Assembly (NCBI RefSeq): GCF_000282035.1
Contig: NZ_AKKA01000107.1
Span: 1 to 64,000, forward strand
Source: Rhizobium sp. CF122
GTDB taxonomy: Bacteria > Pseudomonadota > Alphaproteobacteria > Rhizobiales > Rhizobiaceae
Direction: 5' to 3'
Length of the DNA: 64,000 nt
Part shown: positions 43,724 to 52,188 of the stretch, piece after piece
How positions within the stretch are numbered: position 1 is the stretch's first letter
How the letters are laid out: each line of letters begins with the position of its first letter
The notes under the pieces: model-generated
What the model was told of the DNA's origin: nothing
Seen by the model: only the letters and a program-made list of their open reading frames with translations
The model's database searches: none
Translations under genes and position numbers: made by a program

Positions 43724-44565
43724 TGCGCCACCAGCTGTGCGCCATAGATGTAGTTGTGCCGTTTCAGCCAGCGTCGATACGCGACCGACGTCAGGTCGGC
43801 ACGTGTGGGGATCTCCATCCCGGGATCGAGCGGTAGAAGACGCGGGATCTGGTTTTCCAGGATCGATCGGTCCTGCAGGAAGATCGTCTGCTGAAAGTGA
43901 ATGAGGTCGGTCATCGACGTGTCGTCGTCAAACAGTGCCATCCACGGCCAAACGTCGCATAGATCCTCTGCCAAGGGTTGCACAAAGAGGGTGATGACAT
44001 CCCACTCGCTGGGGCGGGGCGGGCAGGTCTTGTAGAGCACCGAGCAGGTCGGGGCTGGCACACGATACATGTATTCCGTAGTGATGCCGCCGCTTGCCGA
44101 CTTTGCTGCCTGCGGCTGATAGAACTTCACCTGGGTTGCCCAGACCTCGTCCTCGACGTCCCGGATTTCGACCTTGTAGTTCTGAACCTCCGTGTGCGGC
44201 TCTGCGCCAAGGATATCCGTGTGCACGAACGGGAAATGCGCAATGTCGAGAAAGTTTTCGACCGCGCGAAGCGGTGAGCAGCGCACCCGCACGACGCCGA
44301 CATCGACAAACCGGCGACCCGGCTGGTCGGCCTCGGGGATGGCGAAGAGCTCCTTCTGGGGAGCGCCAAGAGACGACCAAACGTGTCCGTAGCGAACGCG
44401 GATAGGCAACTCGCGCCCCGTGTGAGACGTCACCTTTGCATTACCGTCGGCTGCGATCGAGACCTCGATCGGTTCGCCCATCAAGGCGGTTTTGTATGCA
44501 CTCTTGCTTAGTTGGCTGAAGAGGCCGACGGGGTACCACTCGTTGAGCATAGCTCCCTGTGTCAT
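43720..44565 (-). CDS. Rieske-type oxygenase catalytic subunit lacking the Rieske cluster (NdmC-like)
   Basis: A 281-residue protein. Residues 9-70 keep the scaffold of a Rieske domain (EWYPVGLFSQL, then IRVRYGHVWSSLG) but neither CxH nor CxxH ligand loop is present. Residues 95-281 are the catalytic domain: ENFLDIAHFPFVHTD gives H110 and H115 as mononuclear-iron ligands with bridging D107, and QDRSILENQ near the end is typical of the VanA/NdmA group. Normal alpha subunits are 340-450 residues. It overlaps the Rieske-protein gene upstream and the GST gene downstream by 4 nt each. Electrons must come from the separate Rieske protein. Confidence 0.82.
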   Translation of the reverse strand: MTQGAMLNEWYPVGLFSQLSKSAYKTALMGEPIEVSIAADGNAKVTSHTGRELPIRVRYGHVWSSLGAPQKELFAIPEADQPGRRFVDVGVVRVRCSPLRAVENFLDIAHFPFVHTDILGAEPHTEVQNYKVEIRDVEDEVWATQVKFYQPQAAKSASGGITTEYMYRVPAPTCSVLYKTCPPRPSEWDVITLFVQPLAEDLCDVWPWMALFDDDTSMTDLIHFQQTIFLQDRSILENQIPRLLPLDPGMEIPTRADLTSVAYRRWLKRHNYIYGAQLVAQ

Positions 44566-45215
44566 GCGCTGATCCCGTTCGTCTGGACACCCTCGGCTTT
44601 CCGGCGCAAGGCTTCCGCGGCGCGTGACGCTAAGATGCGGTTCAAGGGAGTAGCATTGTCCCCGATAAAGACATGAACGAGCGTCTGATCAGGCTCCTGT
44701 TCGACGAGCAAAAAACCGATCTCTTCCGAATGAAGCGACTGGCGAAGAAAGCCGTTGGCATTCTTCTTTGCGCCGGCCGCAGCCTCGATAGCAGCAATGC
44801 CGGCCTGAGCTGTCAACGAGCGTAGGGGAACGAAGCCGTCAAATCGTGGCGGTTGATCCGTGGGTTCTCCAACGGCCACCCAGATCACCCCGTCGGCTTC
44901 CTCGATCTGTTGTGTTGCGACGCGGATCGTTTCCGGCGGCGTAAGGCCGGGATGCGCCGGAATACGCAGACAGTTTCCTGCCTGTGCGTAACTCCAGCCA
45001 TGATAGATGCAGGACAGAGCCTCGCCGCGGACAAAGCCATGTGAGAGACGCATGCCACGATGAGGACAGCGATCTGCCGAAGCTGCAGGGCGCCCCGAAT
45101 CACTTCTCCAGAGGGCGATCGATCCGGCTGACGTGCGTGCCGGCATTACCGTTCCTGACGGCAAATCCGCGGAAAGGGCGACTGGCGTCCAAATGCCCGT
45201 CGTATCGGATTGCAT
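44562..45215 (-). CDS. Free-standing Rieske [2Fe-2S] protein
   Basis: A 217-residue protein. The N-terminal half is a Rieske domain with C50/H52 (CPHRG) and C69/H72 (CIYHGWSY). The C-terminal half (GFVPLRSLTAQAGI, FLRQSLHSEEIGFLLVEQEP) is not an oxygenase catalytic domain and was not recognised. It is the first gene of the operon. NdmD of caffeine degraders carries an extra Rieske domain at its N-terminus that serves the cluster-less NdmC; this protein could be that domain as a separate polypeptide. No flavin reductase is encoded in the operon. Confidence 0.82.
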   Translation of the reverse strand: MQSDTTGIWTPVALSADLPSGTVMPARTSAGSIALWRSDSGRPAASADRCPHRGMRLSHGFVRGEALSCIYHGWSYAQAGNCLRIPAHPGLTPPETIRVATQQIEEADGVIWVAVGEPTDQPPRFDGFVPLRSLTAQAGIAAIEAAAGAKKNANGFLRQSLHSEEIGFLLVEQEPDQTLVHVFIGDNATPLNRILASRAAEALRRKAEGVQTNGISA

Positions 45216-45245
45216 AGCTAAACTTTCTTAGCATTATCAATATAT

Positions 45246-45260
45246 TGCCTGCGTCAGGCA
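45246..45260. promoter_or_regulatory. Palindrome upstream of the purine operon
   Basis: TGCCTG, CGT, CAGGCA: perfect 6-bp arms, 30 bp upstream of the first start codon. Candidate operator; no regulator gene is adjacent. Confidence 0.5.
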
Positions 45261-45368
45261 CGACGCCAAGATCCCTGGCTTGTTGCAGGCGACCATCACG
45301 TTTGCATAATAATTTCGCATTGGCAACGCTGATTAAATAAGGGGCAGTGGAAAATCAAACGGTCGCCG

Positions 45369-45644
45369 CTATCCCTGATTTTCGTCGTTCACGACCGGCG
45401 TGCGGAGTATCGTTTCCACCCAGACATCAATGGGCCCGAGCGAGCACCCCATCTCCATCATATCGATCAATTCTACCGGCCCGGCGACTTCCAGTTCGAC
45501 CCGATTGGCACTGGTGTGCGATATGGCCTGCGACAGGCCAAGCTTTGCCGCGTGACGGCGAATCCAGGGAATGAAAGAAGCGGCCTCAAGGTCGCCGACG
45601 ATCGTTATCCGTTCCTGCAGGTGGCTTTGATGTTGTTCCATCAT
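45369..45644 (-). CDS. Acylphosphatase-like protein without the catalytic arginine
   Basis: A 91-residue protein from MMEQHQSH (45644); a start at 45677 adds 11 residues. The acylphosphatase fold is suggested by ERITIVGDL at the first strand, PWIRRHAAKLGLS helix, and RVELEVAGP with an IDVWVETI last strand. The phosphate loop GxVQGVxFR is replaced by GDLEAASFIPW, so the catalytic Arg is gone. It may be a non-enzymatic relative; such short variants are common in rhizobia. Single gene. Confidence 0.55.
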   Translation of the reverse strand: MMEQHQSHLQERITIVGDLEAASFIPWIRRHAAKLGLSQAISHTSANRVELEVAGPVELIDMMEMGCSLGPIDVWVETILRTPVVNDENQG

Positions 45645-45991
45645 GAAAGTCTCGCGCTGGCGCCTCGATGACAGCATAGCGTCTTAATGAGCTTTCGAAA
45701 GCCCCACGATACGCTTGCGCACAGGCGGCGGTTCGCATCGAAACGAAGGTTCGTCCTGCCGAACTTCCTCGGGTTCACCTGCTTCTGGAGGCGGCAGGCA
45801 TCGATGGCGGCGATCTCGCCTGTGATCGTGGTTTTTGAATGCGCCGGCTGCATGGAAGCCATGCCTTGTCTCGACGCGCCTCGGTGTCCATTTAAGGGTC
45901 AGGCGATCCTCGCCTTACATGCCCGCCAATGAGAAAGATTATGTAGCGGCTGCAAGGCCGCTTGGCGGCTATGTGCGTTTGGGAGCTCTCG
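45645..45991. other. Intergenic region with no confident gene
   Basis: Frames at 45687-45932 (+) and 45641-45862 (-) overlap one another, and neither shows family content or a good RBS. Nothing else seen. Confidence 0.5.
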
Positions 45992-46273
45992 ATGCAGGAA
46001 CCTGGCAAGACACTTGACGAAATGACGCTGCGGGAACGATCGAACATTATGTCGATGGTCGCAGAAGCGCTGGAAGAGACTGCAGGACAGGCACAAGAAA
46101 TTGGTGACATCCGCTATGCCGCCAATTCGAGCTGTCTTGCGCACACGATCCGCGGACTTGTCAGCGATCTCTCGCCACGTGAGCTGAGAGCGGCGACCAT
46201 TCTCCTGGAGCAAGGGATCTCGCTCGTTGCTTCGTTCGAGAACCGGATGCGCGGTGGAAGCACCCTGCAATAG
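45992..46273 (+). CDS. Small conserved-looking hypothetical protein
   Basis: A 93-residue, mostly helical acidic protein from MQEPGKTLDE, with GGGAG 6 nt before; a frame from 45962 adds ten residues. Contains DIRYAANSSCLAHTIRGLVSDL and RAATILLEQG. No domain recognised, no signal peptide. Codon use is similar to the neighbours, so it is probably real. Confidence 0.5.
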   Translation: MQEPGKTLDEMTLRERSNIMSMVAEALEETAGQAQEIGDIRYAANSSCLAHTIRGLVSDLSPRELRAATILLEQGISLVASFENRMRGGSTLQ

Positions 46274-46417
46274 TCGTGAGGCTAAGTCGCACGCCGGTTT
46301 GTCCGCTACCGTCTCGAGTGTCACCGTCCAAGCGAACCACGCAAAAGTGCGCGTTCTTTCTCGGTGAGAAATTGTGGCCGGCTCGACCGACCGCTCTTGG
46401 TGTGGATTTGCCAAGCA

Positions 46418-47437
46418 TCATATACTGCCGCGTATCTCCACGTGAGGTTCGATCAGCACGTGTCGAACATCTTCGCGGCCGTCGATACGGCTCAGGAGCG
46501 TCTCCGCAGCCGTGCGACCCAGTTGAGCGGCGTTTTGGTCTACGCTGGTCAGCCCGACGAGAGGTATGGCGGCGAACGGAGAATTGTCGTAGCCGACGAT
46601 GGCGAGGTCTTCGGGAACGCGTATGCCATTGGTTCGGGCCGCGTTGAGCAGTGGGACGGCATCAAGATCCGACCAGACGAATACCGCGCGGGGGCGATCT
46701 TGTGCTGACAGGAAATTATTGATCGCGACCTTTCGATCCGTCGCAACAGGCGGCAACCGAATGATCCGGCTTTGCAGGCCGGCTTGCTTCATTGCTTCCA
46801 CATAGCCCATTTCGCGCTGAACGGCGACGACCGACGCAGGCGAGTCCAGGAGATCATAGCTCAGCATGGCTATGTCGCGATGACCTTGGCGCAGTGCAGC
46901 TTCGACTGCCAGGTATCCACCCTTCCGATCGTCGGAGTTGACGGTGTCGTAGGTTTCAGCCTGGGGCTCGTGATGCGCGATCACAACGATGGGGATTTGA
47001 CGGGCGTAGCGCTCGAGGACCTTTCCAGAAATCCGCGGGGCTACGATTAACACCCCATCCATCCGATTGTCGATCATGGATTCGATCATCGAAGCCTCGA
47101 TCGGGCTTGCTGAGCGCCCGAGCCCGATGAGCGATTTGTAGCTGCTTTCCGACAACGTCGTGTTGGCGCTTTCAATAACGCCGGCCAGGAACGTGTTGGA
47201 CAGTTCTATCACGAGAACGCCGATCGTGTACGTGCGACCGCGCATTCCTCGAGCGGCAACAGAGGGGCGGTAATTCAGCTTCTCGATCGACGTCTCGACC
47301 TTGTGCCGCAGAATGTCGCTGACGCCATAGGCGTTGCGTAGCACTTTGGAGACCGCCGCGACGGATACACCCGCATCCTTTGCCACATGGCGGATGGTGA
47401 TCCTCTCGTGCGGCGCGTCAACTAACTGATTTGTCAT
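46418..47437 (-). CDS. LacI-family regulator of the rhamnosidase locus
   Basis: A 339-residue regulator from MTNQLVDAPHE (47437); longer frames reach 47638 across the promoter. LacI helix-turn-helix ITIRHVAKDAGVSVAAVSKVL with hinge YRPSVAARGMR, then a sugar-binding domain (GVLVIELSNTFLAGVIESA; VGYDNSPFAAIPLVGLTSVDQ). Divergent from the alpha-rhamnosidase gene 143 bp away, so probably its repressor with a rhamnose-containing inducer. Confidence 0.85.
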   Translation of the reverse strand: MTNQLVDAPHERITIRHVAKDAGVSVAAVSKVLRNAYGVSDILRHKVETSIEKLNYRPSVAARGMRGRTYTIGVLVIELSNTFLAGVIESANTTLSESSYKSLIGLGRSASPIEASMIESMIDNRMDGVLIVAPRISGKVLERYARQIPIVVIAHHEPQAETYDTVNSDDRKGGYLAVEAALRQGHRDIAMLSYDLLDSPASVVAVQREMGYVEAMKQAGLQSRIIRLPPVATDRKVAINNFLSAQDRPRAVFVWSDLDAVPLLNAARTNGIRVPEDLAIVGYDNSPFAAIPLVGLTSVDQNAAQLGRTAAETLLSRIDGREDVRHVLIEPHVEIRGSI

Positions 47438-47487
47438 TATAAAGTGTCTCGTTTTCTGCTTTTCCGAAATTATAGGCATAAAAACCC

Positions 47488-47535
47488 TTGCACGGCAATC
47501 GAGAGTGTAGAATGATATACATAGAACGATATACA
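47488..47535. promoter_or_regulatory. Repeat elements in the lacI/rhamnosidase promoter region
   Basis: TTGC-ACG-GCAA is an inverted repeat at 47488-47498. GATATACA occurs twice in direct orientation at 47514 and 47528, a 14-bp step. Either could be the LacI-type operator. Confidence 0.4.
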
Positions 47536-47580
47536 CAAGGATATTTAGTCCGCCGGAGGACAGGCGGTTGAGGAGGTTGC

Positions 47581-49917
47581 ATGATGAAGATTGTCTCGGA
47601 CCACGGCGTCGCCGTGGCCAACAGCCTTGCGGGCTCACAGTTCCAGTTTACCGCATCGATGATTGCGCCCTCATGCGATGGCGGGCAGGCGACCGCAGGC
47701 ACGTTCATTTCCAGAGAATTTTCGCTGGAAGCTGTACCGGCCGGAGCGAAATTGCGCATTTCCGCGCTCGGGCTTTACCGTGCCTTCATCAATGGACACC
47801 GCGTGGGGGACGATCTCCTGACGCCTGGTTGGACCTGCTACGATGACCGGATCGCATTTCAGGCCTATGATGTCACGGATCTGCTCAAGTCGGGCCGCAA
47901 TCGCATCGAGATCTGGCTGGGTGACGGTTGGTACCGGAGCCAGCTCATGTGGGCGTCCAATCCGATATTTAACTGCTGGGGCGAGCGAACGGCGGCGATT
48001 GCTGAATTGAGCGCAGCTGGAAAGCCGCTGGTAGCTACGGACGAGAGCTGGAAGAGCGGCTACACGCCAGTTATCCGCAACGGCATCTATTTCGGCGAGG
48101 ATTACGACGCACGCATCGAACCGAAGGATGCCTACGGCGTGGAGGTGCTGGCCTTCGATAAGCAATTGCTGGTTCCGCACGAGACGAGGGCGGTCAAGGA
48201 GCTTGATGGGCGTTCCCCTGTCGAAAGCTGGGCCGAGACCGACGGGCGAACCGTTTATGATTTCGGCCAAAACGCCGGCGCCTACATCCGCATCCATGTA
48301 AAGGGAGAGGCGGGCGCGCAGATTCGTGTCGAGCATTCGGAAGTGCTCGGACCCGACAGGTTTTTTGACAATCGCAATTATCGCAGCGCACGTGCCGAGC
48401 TGCGCTACACGCTCAAGGGAGTAGACGAAGAGGTCTATGCACCGCTCTTTACTTTCATGGGCTTCCGATATGCTCGCATCACCGTGACAGGTCGGGCGGA
48501 ACTGGTGGCCATCACCATGATCCCTGTTACATCCGTGCCAGTAAGCACGGGCGGCTTTACCTCAGGCATTGCTGCGGTCAATCGCCTCGTCGAGAACACC
48601 ATCTGGTCGCACCGCTCGAATTTCATCGAGGTTCCGACGGATTGCCCGCAGCGCGACGAACGGCTCGGCTGGACGGGCGATGCGCAAGTCTTTGCCGGCA
48701 CGGCTTGCTGGCTTGCCGACAGCGGCTCATTCCTCGTCAAATATCTTCGCGACGTGGTGCACGACCAGCGCGCCGACGGCGCGGTTTCTCACTTTTCGCC
48801 TGACCCAACTCGGCTTCACCCAATCGACGGGCGCGGGGATTGGGCGGGGTCGACAGGCTGGGGCGACGCAATCGTCATCATCCCGTGGCAACTCTACCTG
48901 CATTATGGCGACGCCTCTGTTCTCGAGGAATGCTTCCCGGCCATGCTGCGTTGGCTGGACTATCTCTGGGGCATTTCCGACGGACCGATTATCCGTCCTC
49001 CCGCGGTTTGGGGGGATCATGGTTTCACCTTTGGCGACTGGCTGCAGCCGGTCGGCGACAACCGCAAGCCGCGTCCGACGGTGGCGGACGATTGTGCCGC
49101 GACGCTCTACCATTTCATTTCGACGCAATTGACCGCAAAGATTGCCCGCACAATCGGGAAGGGCACCGAAGCGGCGCGTCTTGATGCGCGCGCGGGTGAA
49201 ATCAGATCGGCCTTCAAGCACGAATTCTTTTCGCCATCCGGTCGCATAGCGCATAACGATCAGACCTCCTGGGCTTTGGCGTTCCTCTACGGTCTCGTAC
49301 CGCCGGAGTATGAAGAGGCCGGTCGTGAATATTTCCGCCGGGTCTCGGAAGAGACCGATGGCGTCATCGGCACGGGTTTCATTGGAACACCCGCCGTGCT
49401 GCCCGCCCTTACGCGTCTTGGGATGATGGACCTGGCGGAGAAGATGTTTCTGAACCGCAAGGTCCCCGGCTGGCTGTATCAGGTGGAGCACGGTGCAACC
49501 TCGATTTGGGAGCGATGGGATGCACTCGCCGAAGACGGCACGATCTACGATCCTGACATGAACAGCTATAACCACTATGCCTACGGCGCTGTGTGCCAAT
49601 GGCTCTTCGAAGATGTCGCCGGCATAAAGCCGCTGGAAGACAAGCCAGGCTTCGAGGAGATAGCCTTCGATCCCGCAATTCTTCCGGCGCTCTCGCCGGT
49701 TTCGGCCTGGCACGACACTCGCTTCGGACGCATCGAGGCCGGATGGAGTGTGGAGGGGAGCGCCGTCACCTGCCTCCTTTCCTTGCCAGAAGGCGTGACT
49801 GCGCGTCTTAAGGGCAGGGAGGATCGCGATGCGCTGACTGCGCACGGTGAACTGGTCGCGCCGGGCCAGGAGGTCAGGCTCGGCAAGGGAGAGCACACCA
49901 TCACGTTTTCGATTTGA
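47581..49917 (+). CDS. Alpha-L-rhamnosidase, glycoside hydrolase family 78
   Basis: A 778-residue inverting enzyme. Two ATGs (47581, 47584) follow AGGAGG by 4 and 7 nt; the second has better spacing. N-terminal carbohydrate-binding-like region (GLYRAFINGHRVGDDLLTPGW), a concanavalin-like domain, then the (alpha/alpha)6 barrel with VPTDCPQRDERLGWTGD, the catalytic acid region, FGDWL, and the later GATSIWERWDAL carrying the general base Glu. No signal peptide, so it acts on imported rhamnosides such as flavonoid glycosides or rhamnogalacturonan fragments. First gene of an operon with the importer that follows. Confidence 0.9.
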   Translation: MMKIVSDHGVAVANSLAGSQFQFTASMIAPSCDGGQATAGTFISREFSLEAVPAGAKLRISALGLYRAFINGHRVGDDLLTPGWTCYDDRIAFQAYDVTDLLKSGRNRIEIWLGDGWYRSQLMWASNPIFNCWGERTAAIAELSAAGKPLVATDESWKSGYTPVIRNGIYFGEDYDARIEPKDAYGVEVLAFDKQLLVPHETRAVKELDGRSPVESWAETDGRTVYDFGQNAGAYIRIHVKGEAGAQIRVEHSEVLGPDRFFDNRNYRSARAELRYTLKGVDEEVYAPLFTFMGFRYARITVTGRAELVAITMIPVTSVPVSTGGFTSGIAAVNRLVENTIWSHRSNFIEVPTDCPQRDERLGWTGDAQVFAGTACWLADSGSFLVKYLRDVVHDQRADGAVSHFSPDPTRLHPIDGRGDWAGSTGWGDAIVIIPWQLYLHYGDASVLEECFPAMLRWLDYLWGISDGPIIRPPAVWGDHGFTFGDWLQPVGDNRKPRPTVADDCAATLYHFISTQLTAKIARTIGKGTEAARLDARAGEIRSAFKHEFFSPSGRIAHNDQTSWALAFLYGLVPPEYEEAGREYFRRVSEETDGVIGTGFIGTPAVLPALTRLGMMDLAEKMFLNRKVPGWLYQVEHGATSIWERWDALAEDGTIYDPDMNSYNHYAYGAVCQWLFEDVAGIKPLEDKPGFEEIAFDPAILPALSPVSAWHDTRFGRIEAGWSVEGSAVTCLLSLPEGVTARLKGREDRDALTAHGELVAPGQEVRLGKGEHTITFSI

Positions 49918-49924
49918 TAGAAAC

Positions 49925-49947
49925 GCTTGCGGGCTTTGCCCGCAAGC
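49925..49947 (+). other. Intercistronic hairpin
   Basis: Perfect 10-bp stem GCTTGCGGGC / GCCCGCAAGC with a 3-nt loop, no T-run, between rhamnosidase and binding-protein genes. Confidence 0.6.
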
Positions 49948-49984
49948 CAGCAGCCCAAATCATTCCGGTCTTCAGGAGGAGGAA

Positions 49985-51265
49985 ATGACTATGAGAATGA
50001 CGAAGTGCAGCATCCTTGCCGCAAGCATCATGTCGCTGGCCACTGGCGTTGCTCACGCCGATGTAACGCTCAGCATCCTGATCGATACCAATCCCGAAAC
50101 GATCGCCTCATTCGATGCCGTCTCGAAGGCCTATAGGGAAAAGCATCCGGATGTGAGCTTTGACGTGGAGCAGCGTGCTGGAGGATCGGAAGGAGACAAC
50201 ATCATCAAGACACGTCTCGCGACGGGCGAGATGGCCGACATCTTTCAGTACAATGGCGGTTCGCTTTTTCAGGCACTGAAGCCGCAAGAGACGCTGGCAG
50301 ATCTCTCTGACCTCCCATCGCAGGCTGGAATCCTCGACAGCTTCAAGAAAGTGGTCACCAGTCCCGATGGACACGTGCGTGGAACGCCGTTTGGCCCGGC
50401 CATGGGTGGCGGCATTTTCTACAACCGAAAGATCTATGCAGAGCTCGGCCTCACGCCACCTAAGACATGGGCGGAGTTCATGGCCAACAATGAGAAAATC
50501 AAGGCCGCCGGCAAGGTGGCCGTAGCGCAGACGTATGGCACCACTTGGACTTCGCAGCTCTTCGTCCTTGCCGACTATTTCAATGTCCAGGCGGAGGTTC
50601 CGAATTTTGCTTCCGACTATACCGCCAACAAGGTCAAGTATGCGAACACGCCGGCTGCCATGCGCGGCTTCGAGCACCTTGAGGAGGTTGCGAAAGCCGG
50701 CCTGCTCAATGCTGATTTCGGTGCTGCGACGTTCGACGACGGAATGCGAATGGTAGCCACAGGTGAGGCTGCACACTATCCCAATCTGACCTTCGGCATC
50801 GGCAACATTCAACAGAACTTTCCTGACAATTTGAGAGATCTTGGCTTCTTCGCTCAACCCGGCACCGATGCGGCAAAGAACGGGCTGACGGTGTGGATGC
50901 CTTCTGCGTTTTATGTTTCGGCAAAGTCAGAGCATGTCGAGGAAGCCAAGAAGTTTCTCGACTGGATCGGCACCAAGGAGGCGTGTGATCTCATGGCAAA
51001 GGCTGTTCCCTCTGGCCCGTATCTGGTCAAGGGTTGCGAGCTCCCGAAGGACATTCCGCCGGTCGTTTCTGACATGTTGCCCTATTTCGAAATTGAAGGA
51101 CGCGCCGCGCCTGCGCTGGAGTTTCTTTCGCCGGTAAAGGGGCCGGCGCTCGAGCAGATCACGGTTGAAGTCGGAACGGGAATTCGGTCCGCCAACGACG
51201 CAGCAGCTCTCTACGACCAGGACGTCGAAAAGCAGGCCAAGCAGCTCGGCCTGCCCAACTGGTAG
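49985..51265 (+). CDS. ABC sugar-binding protein of the rhamnoside importer
   Basis: A 426-residue family 1 SBP from MTMRMTKCS (49985), with AGGAGGAGG just upstream; a frame from 49847 lies in the rhamnosidase gene. Signal peptide residues 1-26 ending GVAHA. Fold signatures: YNGGSLFQALKPQETLADL, GGGIFYNRKIYAELGLTPP, KEACDLMAKAVPSGPY. Belongs with the two permeases and ATPase that follow. Confidence 0.9.
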   Translation: MTMRMTKCSILAASIMSLATGVAHADVTLSILIDTNPETIASFDAVSKAYREKHPDVSFDVEQRAGGSEGDNIIKTRLATGEMADIFQYNGGSLFQALKPQETLADLSDLPSQAGILDSFKKVVTSPDGHVRGTPFGPAMGGGIFYNRKIYAELGLTPPKTWAEFMANNEKIKAAGKVAVAQTYGTTWTSQLFVLADYFNVQAEVPNFASDYTANKVKYANTPAAMRGFEHLEEVAKAGLLNADFGAATFDDGMRMVATGEAAHYPNLTFGIGNIQQNFPDNLRDLGFFAQPGTDAAKNGLTVWMPSAFYVSAKSEHVEEAKKFLDWIGTKEACDLMAKAVPSGPYLVKGCELPKDIPPVVSDMLPYFEIEGRAAPALEFLSPVKGPALEQITVEVGTGIRSANDAAALYDQDVEKQAKQLGLPNW

Positions 51266-51281
51266 TAACCTCCCAGCCAAT

Positions 51282-51308
51282 CCCCACCCGGTGCTCGTCC
51301 GGGTGGGG
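51282..51308 (+). other. Intercistronic hairpin after the binding-protein gene
   Basis: CCCCACCCGG / CCGGGTGGGG, 10-bp perfect stem, 7-nt loop, no T-run; same placement as the hairpin after the ProX-type gene at 13596. Confidence 0.65.
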
Positions 51309-51324
51309 TGCTCAAGGAGCCCCC

Positions 51325-52188
51325 ATGGTTACGCGCAGATCGCCTTACCCCTACTGGTTCGTCCTGCCAGCGGCTGTGATTTTCACCGTCCTTTTTCTGG
51401 CGCCGACGATTGCCTCTTTCTGGTTCAGCCTCACCCGGTGGGACCTCTTCACCACGCAGTTCATTGGTCTGGAAAATTACCGGCAGTTTTTCCGTGAACC
51501 GTTCCTGGTCCAGGGCCTCGTCAATACTGTCATCTACGCGGTGCTGACATCAGGCGCGAAGACCGTACTTGGCTTGCTTCTGGCAGTGCTGTTGACATCA
51601 GGTCTGTGGGCACAGGGCTTCCTGCGCACAGTCATTTTCTTTCCAGTTCTTGTGTCGACCATCGGCGTCGGCATCACCTTTTCCATGCTCATGCACCCCA
51701 CCCGGGGTCTTATCAATGTGGCGCTTGCCGCCGTGGGCATTCATGGTCCTGGCTGGCTGACGGATCCGGCACTGGCGCTCTATTCCATCGTCTTCGTCGA
51801 TCTCTGGAAAGGCATAGGGCTCGCCACGGTCATCTATATCGCCGGGCTCGCATCCATCAGTCCGGACTACTATGAGGCGGCCAGAATCGATGGCGCCACC
51901 GGCCGTCAGATGTTCTTCCGTGTGACCATCCCATTGGTGAAGCCCGCAACTGTTACGGTCGTGACGCTATCGCTGATCGGCGGACTGCGCAGCTTCGATC
52001 TGATCTGGGCAATGACCCGCGGCGGACCTGGCTTTTCCTCAGATGTTCTGGCGAGCGTCATCTACAAGCAGTACCAGGCGGGCTTCTACGGGCTGTCGAC
52101 GGCCGGAAACGTCATCTTGTTCGTCCTTATCGGACTGATCGTTTTGCCCCTCACAGCTTGGTTCAATCGCAAAGAGGTGGATCTGTGA
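51325..52188 (+). CDS. CUT1 sugar ABC permease, MalF-like
   Basis: A 287-residue permease, six helices, EAA loop YYEAARIDGATGRQMFFRVTIP. AAGGAGC lies 6 nt upstream of the ATG. Confidence 0.9.
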   Translation: MVTRRSPYPYWFVLPAAVIFTVLFLAPTIASFWFSLTRWDLFTTQFIGLENYRQFFREPFLVQGLVNTVIYAVLTSGAKTVLGLLLAVLLTSGLWAQGFLRTVIFFPVLVSTIGVGITFSMLMHPTRGLINVALAAVGIHGPGWLTDPALALYSIVFVDLWKGIGLATVIYIAGLASISPDYYEAARIDGATGRQMFFRVTIPLVKPATVTVVTLSLIGGLRSFDLIWAMTRGGPGFSSDVLASVIYKQYQAGFYGLSTAGNVILFVLIGLIVLPLTAWFNRKEVDL

